Shown: piece after piece, positions 9,357 to 18,500 of the stretch
Layout of the letters: each line of letters starts with the position of its first letter
How positions within the stretch are numbered: position 1 is the stretch's first letter
Assembly (NCBI RefSeq): GCF_007859915.1
Contig: NZ_SJPM01000004.1
Span: 430,881-494,880, forward strand
Reading direction: 5' to 3'
Length of the DNA: 64,000 nt
From: Neorhodopirellula pilleata
Lineage (GTDB): Bacteria; Planctomycetota; Planctomycetia; Pirellulales; Pirellulaceae
Program-made: the position numbers and the translations under genes
Notes under the pieces: generated by a model
Told to the model about the DNA's origin: nothing
Database searches by the model: none
The model's input: the letters and a program-made list of their open reading frames with translations, nothing else

Positions 9357-10299
9357 ACTCAAAATTTTCAGTGGTCGAGCGAACCAAGACCTCGCCGAGA
9401 AACTCTGTCGTCACCTGCACTTGAAACCCGCTCGCATCACATTGGGACAATTTCCCGATGGTGAAAACTATTGCAAGCTGGATGAAGACGTCCGCGGACG
9501 TGACGTGTTTTTGTTGCAGCCGACTTGTCCGCCGGTCAACGATAACCTGATCGAATTGTTGACGATGATCGATTGTTGCAAGCGGGCCAGTGCCGAACGG
9601 ATCACCGCCGTGATTCCTTATTTCGGCTACGCCCGCCAGGATCGTAAAGACGAAGGCCGCGTGCCGATCACCGCGAAATTAGTGGCCAACCTGATCACCC
9701 GCGCCGGTGCCGACCGAGTCCTGACGATGGACTTGCACGCGGCTCAGATTCAAGGGTTCTTTGACGTGCCGGTGGATCACCTTTACGCCGCACCGGTGAT
9801 CAACGATCACTTCATTAGCCGTCGATTCGAAGGCGATGAAATCGTCGTCGTCAGCCCTGATGAGGGCAGTATTAAACGAGCCGTCGGTCACGGAAAACGC
9901 CTCGGTGGTTCGCTCGCGATCGTCGATAAACGACGCTCCAATGCGTTGGAGGTTCGACAAAGCACGATCATCGGTGGCCCGGTCGAAGGACGCATCGCGC
10001 TGATGTTTGACGACATGATCAGCACCGCCGGTTCGATTTGCGGCGCCGCGAGGTTGGTGCACGCCGCTGGGGCACGCGAGATTCATATCGCCTGCACGCA
10101 CGGCGTCCTGTGTGGCCCGGCGATCGAACGATTGCGGGAAGCGCCGATCGATTCGATCACCGTGACTGATACGATTCCGGTCGTGGGAGAAAAGTTGCTG
10201 CCCAATTTGGTTCAACTTTCTGTCGCCCCGCTGTTGGCCGAGGCGATCAAACGGATCCACCACGACCAATCGATCAGCGAGCTGTTTCGCGAGAGGTAA
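9349..10299 (+). CDS. prs: Ribose-phosphate pyrophosphokinase
   Basis: 316 aa, normal family length. Makes PRPP from ribose-5-phosphate and ATP for purine, pyrimidine, His, Trp and NAD synthesis in the cytoplasm. N-terminal KIFSGRANQDLAEKLC, LGQFPDGE, ATP-site region AVIPYFGYARQDRKD, the metal-binding VLTMDLHAAQIQGFFDVPVD element, and the PRPP loop MFDDMISTAG near residues 219-228 are all present. Starts inside the last codons of the glmU-like gene (ATG at 9349, that gene's TGA ending at 9356). Both use the same UTP/PRPP-linked nucleotide economy, but the coupling is probably only translational. Confidence 0.96.
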   Translation: MRELKIFSGRANQDLAEKLCRHLHLKPARITLGQFPDGENYCKLDEDVRGRDVFLLQPTCPPVNDNLIELLTMIDCCKRASAERITAVIPYFGYARQDRKDEGRVPITAKLVANLITRAGADRVLTMDLHAAQIQGFFDVPVDHLYAAPVINDHFISRRFEGDEIVVVSPDEGSIKRAVGHGKRLGGSLAIVDKRRSNALEVRQSTIIGGPVEGRIALMFDDMISTAGSICGAARLVHAAGAREIHIACTHGVLCGPAIERLREAPIDSITVTDTIPVVGEKLLPNLVQLSVAPLLAEAIKRIHHDQSISELFRER

Positions 10300-10304
10300 C
10301 GGAC

Positions 10305-10406
10305 TCAGTCCGAACCATGTAACTTGACCATCTTGTTGTAAATACCCAACAACAGGAATGTCGGCGCCCAGTTGCCAACGAATAGCGCCTTTTGCTTTTC
10401 GTTCAT
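10305..10406 (-). CDS. Small hydrophobic protein of 33 aa (hidden ORF)
   Basis: An ATG at 10406 opens a 33-codon frame ending in TGA at 10305. It starts MNEKQKALFVGNW and has one hydrophobic segment (FLLLGIY) followed by basic YNKMVKLHG, so a single-pass membrane peptide is likely. The frame stays open for about 14 codons upstream of the ATG, back to a TGA at 10449-10451. In the neighbouring frame an ATG at 10452 (MSTIPEQNHLT) would join it if one base were removed near 10420. It converges with prs, with a 5-base gap. No function known. I judge it real from its composition, not from any homology search. Confidence 0.45.
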   Translation of the reverse strand: MNEKQKALFVGNWAPTFLLLGIYNKMVKLHGSD

Positions 10407-10753
10407 CGCTTGATAGGCCGGTGAGGTGATTCTGTTCGGGAATGGTGCTCATTTCTGACTCCATGCTAAGGGTGCGAAAACATTTGAAATGGAGGCGCGG
10501 GCGATCACACCCTCGGCGATCGCCGATCCTCTGATCGCGAACGAAGCCGCAAAGACCGTTCCAACGAATCGTGTCGACGAACCGCCGTTCGAGCCGGCAT
10601 ACCATTGGGACCGGTCGAGTGAAAGGCGGTCCGAGCTTAGCTGTTGGAGTTCCATCTCAACTCACTGGCATACAAGATGCTCCGCTCAGAGACTTACGCC
10701 ACGTTTCTCCGGCGGGAACAACCAACTCTCTAACGCCAATCTGAACCTCTCCC
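10407..10753. other. Spacer between small ORF and SDR gene
   Basis: 347 bases. It carries the upstream part of the small minus-strand frame (to about 10464) and then the promoter region of the SDR gene. No repeat or RNA fold was recognised, and the longer frames across it are antisense extensions without family features. Confidence 0.45.
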
Positions 10754-11683
10754 ATGTCGACTCAAACGCAATTCTCACCCGACGCCAATCAATCGTTCTC
10801 GAACGTCCAATTGCGTGATCCTCGTGAAGCCTACCCGAAGCCGCCGTTTGACCAGCAGGGTTTATTCGACATGCCTGGTAGTACGACGAACATGACTCCT
10901 AAGCCGGACCACGGCGAACAGACCTATCGGGGATCCGGAAAACTGAAAGGTTTGAACGCGTTGGTGACCGGGGGTGACAGTGGCATCGGTCGAGCGATCG
11001 CGATCGCCTACGCGAGAGAGGGTGCGAACGTCGCGATCAACTATCTCTCGGAGACCGAAGATGCGGAAACCACCGCCGAGTTCGTCAAAGCCGCCGGATC
11101 GCATTGCGTGTTATTCGAAGGCGACCTTCGCGAAGAAACGTTCTGCAACCGTTTGATCGATCAAACCGTCAGTGAACTCGGAGGGATCGATCTATTGGTC
11201 AACAATGCAGCCTACCAAACGACCTCGCAAGAAATCGAGGATTTCTCATCCGAAACCTTTGATCGCATCTTCCAGACCAACGTCTACGCCCCGTTTTGGT
11301 TATGCCGGGCTGCGATGAGTCAGCTACCAGCCGGCGGAAGCATCATCAACACGGTCTCGATTCAAGGCTACAACCCCTCGCCGTATCTGTTGCCTTATTC
11401 GATGACCAAGTCGGCACTGATCGGCATGACGAAGGCGCTCGCGAAGCTGGCGATGGAGCATGGGATCCGGGCCAATGCGGTCGCACCCGGCCCCGTCTGG
11501 ACACCGCTCATTCCTGGTTCAATGCTACCGGATAAGGTGGAACAGTTTGGAAAGAATACGTTGTTGGGTCGTCCCGCGCAGCCTGCCGAACTCGCACCAC
11601 TTTACGTTTGGCTAGCCAGTCCTGAGGCGAGCTACGTCACGGCGGAAGTGTTCGGGTGCACCGGGGGAAAGACACCTGTATAA
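10754..11683 (+). CDS. SDR family oxidoreductase
   Basis: 309 aa NAD(P)-dependent short-chain dehydrogenase of the long-lead type (YhdF/YghA-like). Residues 1-65 are a Pro/Gln-rich lead, with QLRDPREAYPKPPFDQQG typical of this subgroup. The Rossmann fold has VTGGDSGIGRAIA (about 73-85). NNAAY follows, then the catalytic Ser in NTVSIQG and YSMTK (Tyr-x-x-x-Lys). The C-terminus VTAEVFGCTGG resembles the family's cofactor-binding end, although GCTGG replaces the usual GVTGG. Substrate unknown; relatives are induced by general or salt stress. Single gene, with a family C repeat right after it. Confidence 0.9.
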   Translation: MSTQTQFSPDANQSFSNVQLRDPREAYPKPPFDQQGLFDMPGSTTNMTPKPDHGEQTYRGSGKLKGLNALVTGGDSGIGRAIAIAYAREGANVAINYLSETEDAETTAEFVKAAGSHCVLFEGDLREETFCNRLIDQTVSELGGIDLLVNNAAYQTTSQEIEDFSSETFDRIFQTNVYAPFWLCRAAMSQLPAGGSIINTVSIQGYNPSPYLLPYSMTKSALIGMTKALAKLAMEHGIRANAVAPGPVWTPLIPGSMLPDKVEQFGKNTLLGRPAQPAELAPLYVWLASPEASYVTAEVFGCTGGKTPV

Positions 11684-11701
11684 GCAGGGAAGCAATCGAT
11701 A

Positions 11702-11809
11702 CTTAGAACCTATCCGAAAAGGGGGCTGACCCTCTCCGGCGATACCCTCAAACGAATGAATAACGACTCGCCTCCAAAGGGTCAGACCCCTTTTCGGATA
11801 GGTTCTTAG
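11702..11809. repeat. Family C inverted repeat, copy 1 (complete)
   Basis: 32-bp arms at 11702-11733 and 11778-11809 pair with two mismatches; core CCTATCCGAAAAGGGG...GACCCT. The internal pieces CTCCGGCGATACC and CGACTCGCCTCCAA recur in copy 2 at 49583-49690. It sits 18 bases after the SDR stop and between convergent genes, where it could also act as a terminator. Confidence 0.88.
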
Positions 11810-11884
11810 TTTGACCGCAAGCCGAAGACGCTTTCGAGAGCGGCGATTTGCTTTCGCAGCGGCGTTTTGCCCTGCGATACTCGA

Positions 11885-12292
11885 TCAGCCGTTCTTAACT
11901 CGGTATCCCAATCGGGTCAAGTGCTCGCCGGCGGATTGGCGATGATCGCCTTGTAATTCGAGGCGGTCTTCTTCCTCGCGGACGGTGCCACCGGTGCCGC
12001 AGGCGGCTTGCAGTTTCGATAGCAGCGTGGGCAGATCGTTCGCATGGGCGGTCAAGCCGTCGATCACGGTGACGGTTCGTTTGCCTTTGCGAGTTTCGAC
12101 GCGAAGACGTGCGGTTTGCTTCTCGGGCGGCAATCGGGCCGCCTCGACTTCCCGTAATCGGGCTTGTGCTTGTCGCGTTCGCTCGGCGGCGGCTTTTTGC
12201 TCGGGCGTGCAGATGCAATCCGGTTCCACCTTGCCGCAAGTATCGCACGTGGGCGGGATGTCGAACGGGGTGCCCGCGAATAGCCGCGTCAT
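11885..12292 (-). CDS. yciH: SUI1/eIF1-like translation factor (YciH family)
   Basis: 135 aa. N-terminal zinc-like cysteines (CDTCGKVEPDCICT, about 16-29) precede a charged helix and the SUI1 domain (about 60-133: TRKGKRTVTVIDGL, CGTGGTVREEEDRLELQGDH, LTRLGYRVKNG). Bacterial YciH resembles eukaryotic eIF1 and can influence start-codon and initiator-tRNA selection on the 30S subunit, usually as a non-essential factor. Its ATG overlaps the TGA of the upstream hypothetical gene (ATGA), placing it third in a topA-hypothetical-SUI1 operon. Confidence 0.9.
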   Translation of the reverse strand: MTRLFAGTPFDIPPTCDTCGKVEPDCICTPEQKAAAERTRQAQARLREVEAARLPPEKQTARLRVETRKGKRTVTVIDGLTAHANDLPTLLSKLQAACGTGGTVREEEDRLELQGDHRQSAGEHLTRLGYRVKNG

Positions 12293-12663
12293 GCCAACGT
12301 CCTCAACAACAAAACGTAAAGCTCCAACCGCTCGTTCTGATTGGCAAACGCATCGGTTGCTTGCAGGTGCGCAACAACCTCATTGCTGGGAACCGAACGA
12401 TCGGCCAGTTCGACGCGGCATTGTTCCCACGTCGGCAACCACACCATCGATTCGACGAGCCGCTCGATCGTCTCGCTGCGACGCAGGAAATGTTTCAAAT
12501 CCAAGATGAAGAACACGCGATCATGGAACGGTGAATCATGCTGGATCAATGGTTCGCCGTCCCACACGTAATGTCCGGGTCGGGGATGCCAGGGCAATCC
12601 GGCCGCTTTCAGTTCATGGGCGAGCCGGATCTCGTCTTGGGAAAAACTAGCGGCGGCGTTCAC
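12289..12663 (-). CDS. Conserved hypothetical protein between topA and the SUI1 gene
   Basis: 124 aa with a GTG start that overlaps the topA stop by four bases (GTGA); its own stop overlaps the SUI1 start (ATGA). No known motif was recognised. It is soluble and mixed alpha/beta in composition, with HPRPGHYVWDGEPLI early, DRVFFILDLKHFLRR in the middle and a Leu-rich C-terminal helix. The tight overlaps on both sides support expression and coupled translation. A role in DNA topology or translation would be guilt by association only. Confidence 0.8.
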   Translation of the reverse strand: MNAAASFSQDEIRLAHELKAAGLPWHPRPGHYVWDGEPLIQHDSPFHDRVFFILDLKHFLRRSETIERLVESMVWLPTWEQCRVELADRSVPSNEVVAHLQATDAFANQNERLELYVLLLRTLA

Positions 12664-15386
12664 GACGATTTCTTGATGATGCCTTTCTTCTTGGTCGCTT
12701 TCTTGGCCGCCTTCTTCTTGGCGGCTTTCTTTTTGACGGCTTTTTTCTTGGTTGCCTTCTTCTTGGTGGCTTTCTTTTTCTTCTTCGATGGTGCCCGGGC
12801 GGCTCGTTCGGCCAACAGGTCCAGTGCGGCCTCGAACGTCAGGTCCTTCGCGTCGGTTCCCCGTGGGACCGATGCGTTGGTTTCGCCGTCGGTTGCGTAG
12901 GGTCCGAAACGACCTTCGAGGATCTTGATCTCTTGATCGGTGACCGGGCTCTTGTTTTCAAAGACTTTGATCGGTTCTTTCGGCGCGGCGCGGCCTCGGG
13001 TCTTGGGTTGCTTGAGCAGATTGATCGCTTCGTCGAACGTCACCTCCAGTGGCGACATCCCGGCGGGCAATGAACGGGTTTCTTTCTCGCATTTGACGTA
13101 CGGTCCGTAGCGGCCGTCGTGAGCCATGATCGGCTCGTTGTTCTCAGGGTTGTTGCCGAGGTTCCGCGGCAAAGTCAGCAACTGGCACGCGACTTCAAAA
13201 TTGACGTCTTCGGCGTTGATCGCTTTGGGGATCGATTGATTGCGTTTTTCGTCGTCGTCCTTCTCGCCCAACTGGATGTAGGGTCCGAACCGCCCGGCTT
13301 TGATATAAACCGGTTTACCGGATTCGGGGTGAATCCCCAGAGGTTCGTCTTCGCGTGAGGCGGACTCAAAGAGCTCCATCGCTTTTTGCAAATTCATCTC
13401 ATCGGGTGCCATTCCGTCGAGAATGGGAGCCTTGCGTTCGCCTTGTTCCAAGAACGGCCCGTACTTGCCGACGCGGACAAAGACCTCTTCGCGATTCTCG
13501 CCTTCGGTGGGAGTTCCGAGCGAAAACTTGGCGGTCACTCGCGGGTCGATTTCTTCGATCTTGCTTTCGAGCCGCTTCTTCAATCCGATCGAGGCCTTGT
13601 GACCTTCGGGTTGCGTGACCGATTCGTCGTCGCCGAAGTAGAAGCCTTTGAGGTATTCCAACGCTTCGGCTTCCTCGCGGCTGATCGTGTCGAGGAAGTC
13701 TTCCATTTGCGCGGTGAAGTCGTAATCGACGAGCGCTTCGAAATGGGTTTCCATCAAACGGATCACGCTGAACGCCGTCCAACTCGGGACCAACGCGTTG
13801 CCCTTTTTGTAGACGTAATCTCGCTTTTGGATCGTGTCGATGATCGACGCGTAAGTCGACGGACGACCGATACCTTTTTCCTCGAGCGTTCGTGTCAGCG
13901 AGGCTTCGCTGTACCGTGCCGGCGGCTGGGTCGTGTGACTTTTCGGATCGATCGTTTGCGGTTTGAGCGGATCATTCTCGCTGACGCTCGGCAGCAATCG
14001 TTCTTTGTCGGCGAGTTCCGCTTCGGGATCATCGCTGCCTTCGACGTAGGCTCGCAGGAAGCCTTCGAACAGGATGCTCGTTCCCGATGCGGTGAAGACG
14101 CAATCGCCGCCTTCAACGGTCACGCTGATGCGTTGCTTTTGAGCGTCGGCCATTTGGCAGGCGATCGTTCGTTTCCAAATCAATTCGAACAAACGGAATT
14201 GATCTCGGTCGAGTTCGTTCTGGACCGCGGCGGGGACGCGAAACGGCGTGCCGGCCGGGCGGATCGCTTCGTGAGCTTCTTGGGCGTTCTTGACCTTGCC
14301 CTTGTACTCGCGGACCGTGCCGTGCAGGAACTTCTCGCCGTACTCGGATCGCACCAAATTGCGGGCCGCGTTGACCGCTTCGTTGGACAGCGTCGTCGAG
14401 TCGGTCCGCATGTAGGTGATGTAGCCGTTCTCGTAAAGCTTTTGAGCGGCCTGCATGCATCGGCGGGCGGTGAAGCCGAGTTTCCGGTTGGCTTCCTGTT
14501 GCAACGTACTCGTCGTGAACGGGGCACGCGGCCGTTCGACGAAAGGTTTGACTTCGACTTTGGTGACCTTGAACGATTCGTTCTTGAGTCGTTCGGCCAG
14601 TTTGCCTGCCGCGGCTTCGTCCATCTGAAGCAGTTCGGCGTTGATCAGTTTTCCCGTATCGGGATCAAAGTCCTTGCCAGACGGAATCTTGCGGCCCTCG
14701 ACGTGACTCAAGGTCGCCGGGAGGGAGTCACCATTGTCGGTCGAGAAGATGGCTTCGAGGTCCCAATAGGTCGCATCATGGAACGCGATCCGTTCACGTT
14801 CTCGCTGGACGATCAATCGAACCGCAACGCTCTGCACCCGTCCGGCCGACAGCCCCGGACCGACTTTTCGCCACAGCAATTGGGAGACGTCGTAGCCATA
14901 AAGACGGTCGAGAATCCGGCGGGTTTCCTGGGCCCGGACCAACCCGTTGTCGATTTGGCGGGGGGACTCGATCGCCTTTTGGATCGCCTCTTTGGTGATT
15001 TCGTGAAACACCAAACGATGGACCGGTACTTTCGGTTTGAGTAGCTCGTGCAGGTGCCACGAGATCGCTTCCCCCTCGCGGTCTTCGTCCGTCGCGAGAT
15101 ACAGACTGTCGGCCCCCTTGAGGGCTTCTTTCAGTTTGGTGACCTGTTTTTTCTTGTCCGGAGGGACGATGTAGACCGGTTCGAAATCATTGTCGACATC
15201 AACACCGAGGTACGCCCAGGACTCTTTCTTGTACTTTTCGGGGATGTCCTTGGCCCCTCCGGGGAGATCCCGGACGTGTCCGACGCTGGCTTCGACCTGG
15301 TAACCGCTGCCCAAAAACTTCGAAATCGTGCGGGCTTTGGCGGGTGATTCGACGATCACCAAACTCTTGCTGGTCGATTTAGCCAT
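12660..15386 (-). CDS. topA: DNA topoisomerase I
   Basis: 908 aa type IA topoisomerase that relaxes negative supercoils. TOPRIM domain at 8-150 with Glu13 (VIVESPAKA) and the acidic triad in ATDEDREGE (about 98-106). The active-site Tyr lies in ITYMRTDSTTLS near 324. The C-terminus has no cysteine zinc ribbons as in E. coli. Instead it has four Toprim C-repeat units marked by GKYGPFLEQG, GRFGPYIQLGE, GRYGPYVKCE and GRFGPYATDGE. It ends in about 45 residues rich in Lys and Ala (TKKKA-type repeats), probably a DNA-binding tail. First gene of an operon with two overlapping downstream genes, starting 139 bases after the uvrA stop. Confidence 0.96.
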   Translation of the reverse strand: MAKSTSKSLVIVESPAKARTISKFLGSGYQVEASVGHVRDLPGGAKDIPEKYKKESWAYLGVDVDNDFEPVYIVPPDKKKQVTKLKEALKGADSLYLATDEDREGEAISWHLHELLKPKVPVHRLVFHEITKEAIQKAIESPRQIDNGLVRAQETRRILDRLYGYDVSQLLWRKVGPGLSAGRVQSVAVRLIVQRERERIAFHDATYWDLEAIFSTDNGDSLPATLSHVEGRKIPSGKDFDPDTGKLINAELLQMDEAAAGKLAERLKNESFKVTKVEVKPFVERPRAPFTTSTLQQEANRKLGFTARRCMQAAQKLYENGYITYMRTDSTTLSNEAVNAARNLVRSEYGEKFLHGTVREYKGKVKNAQEAHEAIRPAGTPFRVPAAVQNELDRDQFRLFELIWKRTIACQMADAQKQRISVTVEGGDCVFTASGTSILFEGFLRAYVEGSDDPEAELADKERLLPSVSENDPLKPQTIDPKSHTTQPPARYSEASLTRTLEEKGIGRPSTYASIIDTIQKRDYVYKKGNALVPSWTAFSVIRLMETHFEALVDYDFTAQMEDFLDTISREEAEALEYLKGFYFGDDESVTQPEGHKASIGLKKRLESKIEEIDPRVTAKFSLGTPTEGENREEVFVRVGKYGPFLEQGERKAPILDGMAPDEMNLQKAMELFESASREDEPLGIHPESGKPVYIKAGRFGPYIQLGEKDDDEKRNQSIPKAINAEDVNFEVACQLLTLPRNLGNNPENNEPIMAHDGRYGPYVKCEKETRSLPAGMSPLEVTFDEAINLLKQPKTRGRAAPKEPIKVFENKSPVTDQEIKILEGRFGPYATDGETNASVPRGTDAKDLTFEAALDLLAERAARAPSKKKKKATKKKATKKKAVKKKAAKKKAAKKATKKKGIIKKSS

Positions 15387-15497
15387 GGACGATGCGGATC
15401 GTTAAGTTGGGGGGATTTGGATGTGGGTGAATTTCTGCTTCCGTGGCGTTGTGACCGAAACGAGCCCTTACGTCAACACGACTATCGACCGAGCGAG

Positions 15498-15525
15498 CTT
15501 AGAGCCTATCCGAAAAGGGGTCTGA
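15498..15525 (+). repeat. Family C repeat, half copy next to uvrA stop
   Basis: 28 bases matching the left arm of family C (CTTAGAGCCTATCCGAAAAG then GGGTCTGA). It directly abuts the complement of the uvrA stop codon at 15526-15528. No right arm is present. Confidence 0.8.
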
Positions 15526-18500
15526 TCACGTCAGGCACCGTGTGCGATCCAAATGCGTTTGCAGGAACGTTTTCAAGTGAACGCTTTCGGCATCACCAAG
15601 TTTTTTCAAATTGAACGTGATGGTCACACGTTCGGCGTTGCTCAGATCGACGGTTCCCGCATCGGGTTGGTCCTGCAAAAAATCCAGCGACAAAAGCTGT
15701 TCCAAATCGATCGCTGCCTTGGGGCCGCTGAGTTTTAAGCGGACGCATTCAGGTTGTTTCGTTTCCAATTCCGCCCACATCGGCAACGATTCGCCTGGAT
15801 TCCCGGACTCCAGTTTGACCGACACCCGATCAGGGGCGGGGTAGTCCAACGCGTGTTCGCCGGCGACCTTGGACAACAAATTGAGCGTTTGGTCGACCAG
15901 TTCGAGCGGCCACTGAGGCTGCGAGCCACTCGGAAACCCCTTGGGAAGGGTGTGCCAGCGGCGACCTAATGCCCGCCAAGGCTGCAAAATGACTTCCGTT
16001 TCGCCGGCATTCGATGTGCCGGCATCCGTGTTGGATGGCTCCTCTTGGGCGGCACCGAGACGGGACGACATTGGTTCGGCAACGGCACCGTTGCCGATCG
16101 GCCCGGTTGAACGAGTCGAGACGGTCGATCGTTCGTCAGAGACCGCAACCGAGGGCGGGGGCAATGCATCGGCACGATCGGAATTCGCAATCGCCAAAGT
16201 GTCGGCCAAGAACGGCGCGGTCACCGAAGCGTTGTCGTCGCGGGCGGTGGCCGCGAGTCCTTCCGGCGTGCCTTCGTAGACGACGAGGCCGCCATGGACG
16301 CCCGCGCCGGGACCCATGTCGATTACCCAATCGGCGCACTTGATCACGTCGAGGTTGTGCTCGATCACGACGACGGAGTTGCCGATCTCGACGAGTCGCT
16401 GCATCACGACGAGGAGCTTCTCGATGTCGCTGAAGTGCAATCCGGTCGTCGGCTCGTCGAGCAAGTACAACGTGTGCCCGGAAGCGGGACGGGCCAACTC
16501 CGCCGCGAGCTTGACGCGTTGGGCTTCGCCGCCGGACAGGGTCGGGGCGGATTGGCCGAGCGTGACGTAGTCCAAGCCGACGTCACAAAGCGTTTGCACG
16601 ACCCGCGCGATTCGCGGTCGGTCGGCGAACACCTCGACCGCTTCACCGCACGGCATCTCCAAGACGTCCGCGATCGAACGACCGTGCAGCTTGACTTCCA
16701 AGACGTCTTCATTGTATCGGCGGGCGTTGCATTCTTCGCACGGGATCCACACGTCGGGCAGGAAGTGCATTTCGATCTTGCGTTGACCGCTGCCTTCACA
16801 CGTTTCGCAGCGACCGCCCGAGACGTTGAAACTGAACGTTCGCGGGGTGAAGCGTCGCTCGCGGGCCTCGGGCAAATCGGCGAACTCGGTGCGAATCAAA
16901 TCAAAGACGCCCGTGTATGTCGCCGGGTTGCTGCTCGGCGAATTGCCCAGCGGCGATTGGTCGACGCGAATGACCTTATGAATGTAACGCAAGCCATCGA
17001 CGGCATCGTGGCGGCCCGGTTTGACCTTCGCGCGATGCAGGCGACGGGCGAGCACCGGATAGATGATGTTATTGACCAGCGAACTCTTGCCGCTGCCGCT
17101 CGGCCCGGTCACCGCGGTCAAAACACCCAGCGGGATGTTCACGTCGACATTGCGAAGGTTGTGTTCGCGTGCCCCGCGGACCTGCAAGAACTCCACCATC
17201 GGTTTGCCCGAGGGAGCGAACACGGGACGTCGCGTTGCCGGAAGTGGGATTTGTTTTTCGCGATTGAGATACGGACGGGTCACCGACTCGGTCGCCGGGC
17301 GGATATCCATCGGCGGGCCTTCGGCAACGACGTTACCACCGTGCCGTCCGGCTTGGGGACCGAAGTCGCACAAGTAATCGCTGCCGGCTATGACGTCGTA
17401 ATCATGCTCGACGACCAACAACGTGTTGCCCTGGTCTCTCAAACGATGCAACGCCGACAGCAATCGCTTGTTATCGCGCGGGTGCAAGCCGATCGTCGGT
17501 TCATCGAGCACATACAACACGCCGCACAAGCCGCTGCCCAATTGAGAGGCCAAACGAATCCGCTGGGCTTCGCCGCCCGACAACGTCGCCGCTCCCCGGT
17601 GCAGTGTCAGGTAATCCAAGCCGACGTCGCGGAGGAAACTGACCCGCGACTGAACCTCGCGGACGAGTTCGCCTGCGATCTTTTGTTCACGTCGGTCCAA
17701 ATCCCACGATTCGACTTCGACGGCCAAGCGATCCAACGGCATGTGGACCAAGTCACCGATCGTGTGCCCGCGAAAGCGGACCGCCGCCGATTCTTCACGC
17801 AAGCGTGACCCGTTGCAAACCGAACAGTCGATCTCGGCGACGAAACTTTCCAACTTCGCCCGCAAGCCCGGCGTCAACTTGGCGGCTTCCTCGAGTGCCG
17901 GATAGAATCCTTTGAACTGATACCGGAACAGGATGTCATTCGGGTGGCCTTTTTCGGCCGGTCGCATCGCCGGATGATCGGTTTGCCCCGACTCGGTAAC
18001 GGCCTTGGGTTCGACGGTGTCGGCGCGTCGGACTTCGATCCAACGCGGCCCCAATCCGTGGAACAGGATCCGTTTTTGCGACAGCGTCAGCAACTCGGTC
18101 GGTGCGTCGATCGGGATGCCGGTCGTGCGTGAGAGCGCCCGCATCATCCAGCGGCTGACCGCGTGATCGACCGCCGGCCACAACAAGCTCGCACCTTCGA
18201 GGAGTGATTGTTGCGGCGTGCCCATCAGCGCGGCTGGGTTGGTTCCCGTTTGCGTGCCCAATCCGTCGCATCCCGAGCACCACCCGACCGCCGAATTGAA
18301 CGAGAAGTGATGCGGCGTGACGGGGTTGAACGAGCGACCGCAACACGTGCAAACGAGGTGTTGGCTGTGTTGGACGGTTTGCCACTCGGATTCGTCGATT
18401 TGCGAGTCGGCCAACGCGATCCGGATCACTCCGACACCCAACGAGAGTGCTTGCTCGACGCTATCGCTGATGCGTGATTTCTCATCGTCGCTGACGACGA

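Noticed and set aside
9679..10605. 308-codon minus-strand frame over prs
   Set aside because: Antisense to prs for most of its length. Only the short segment near 10305-10452 has coding character, and that is in a different frame for its second half.
13386..15044. 552-codon plus-strand frame
   Set aside because: Antisense to topA. Composition is a mirror of the real gene (Arg/Asp/Phe/Val-rich), with no family motif.
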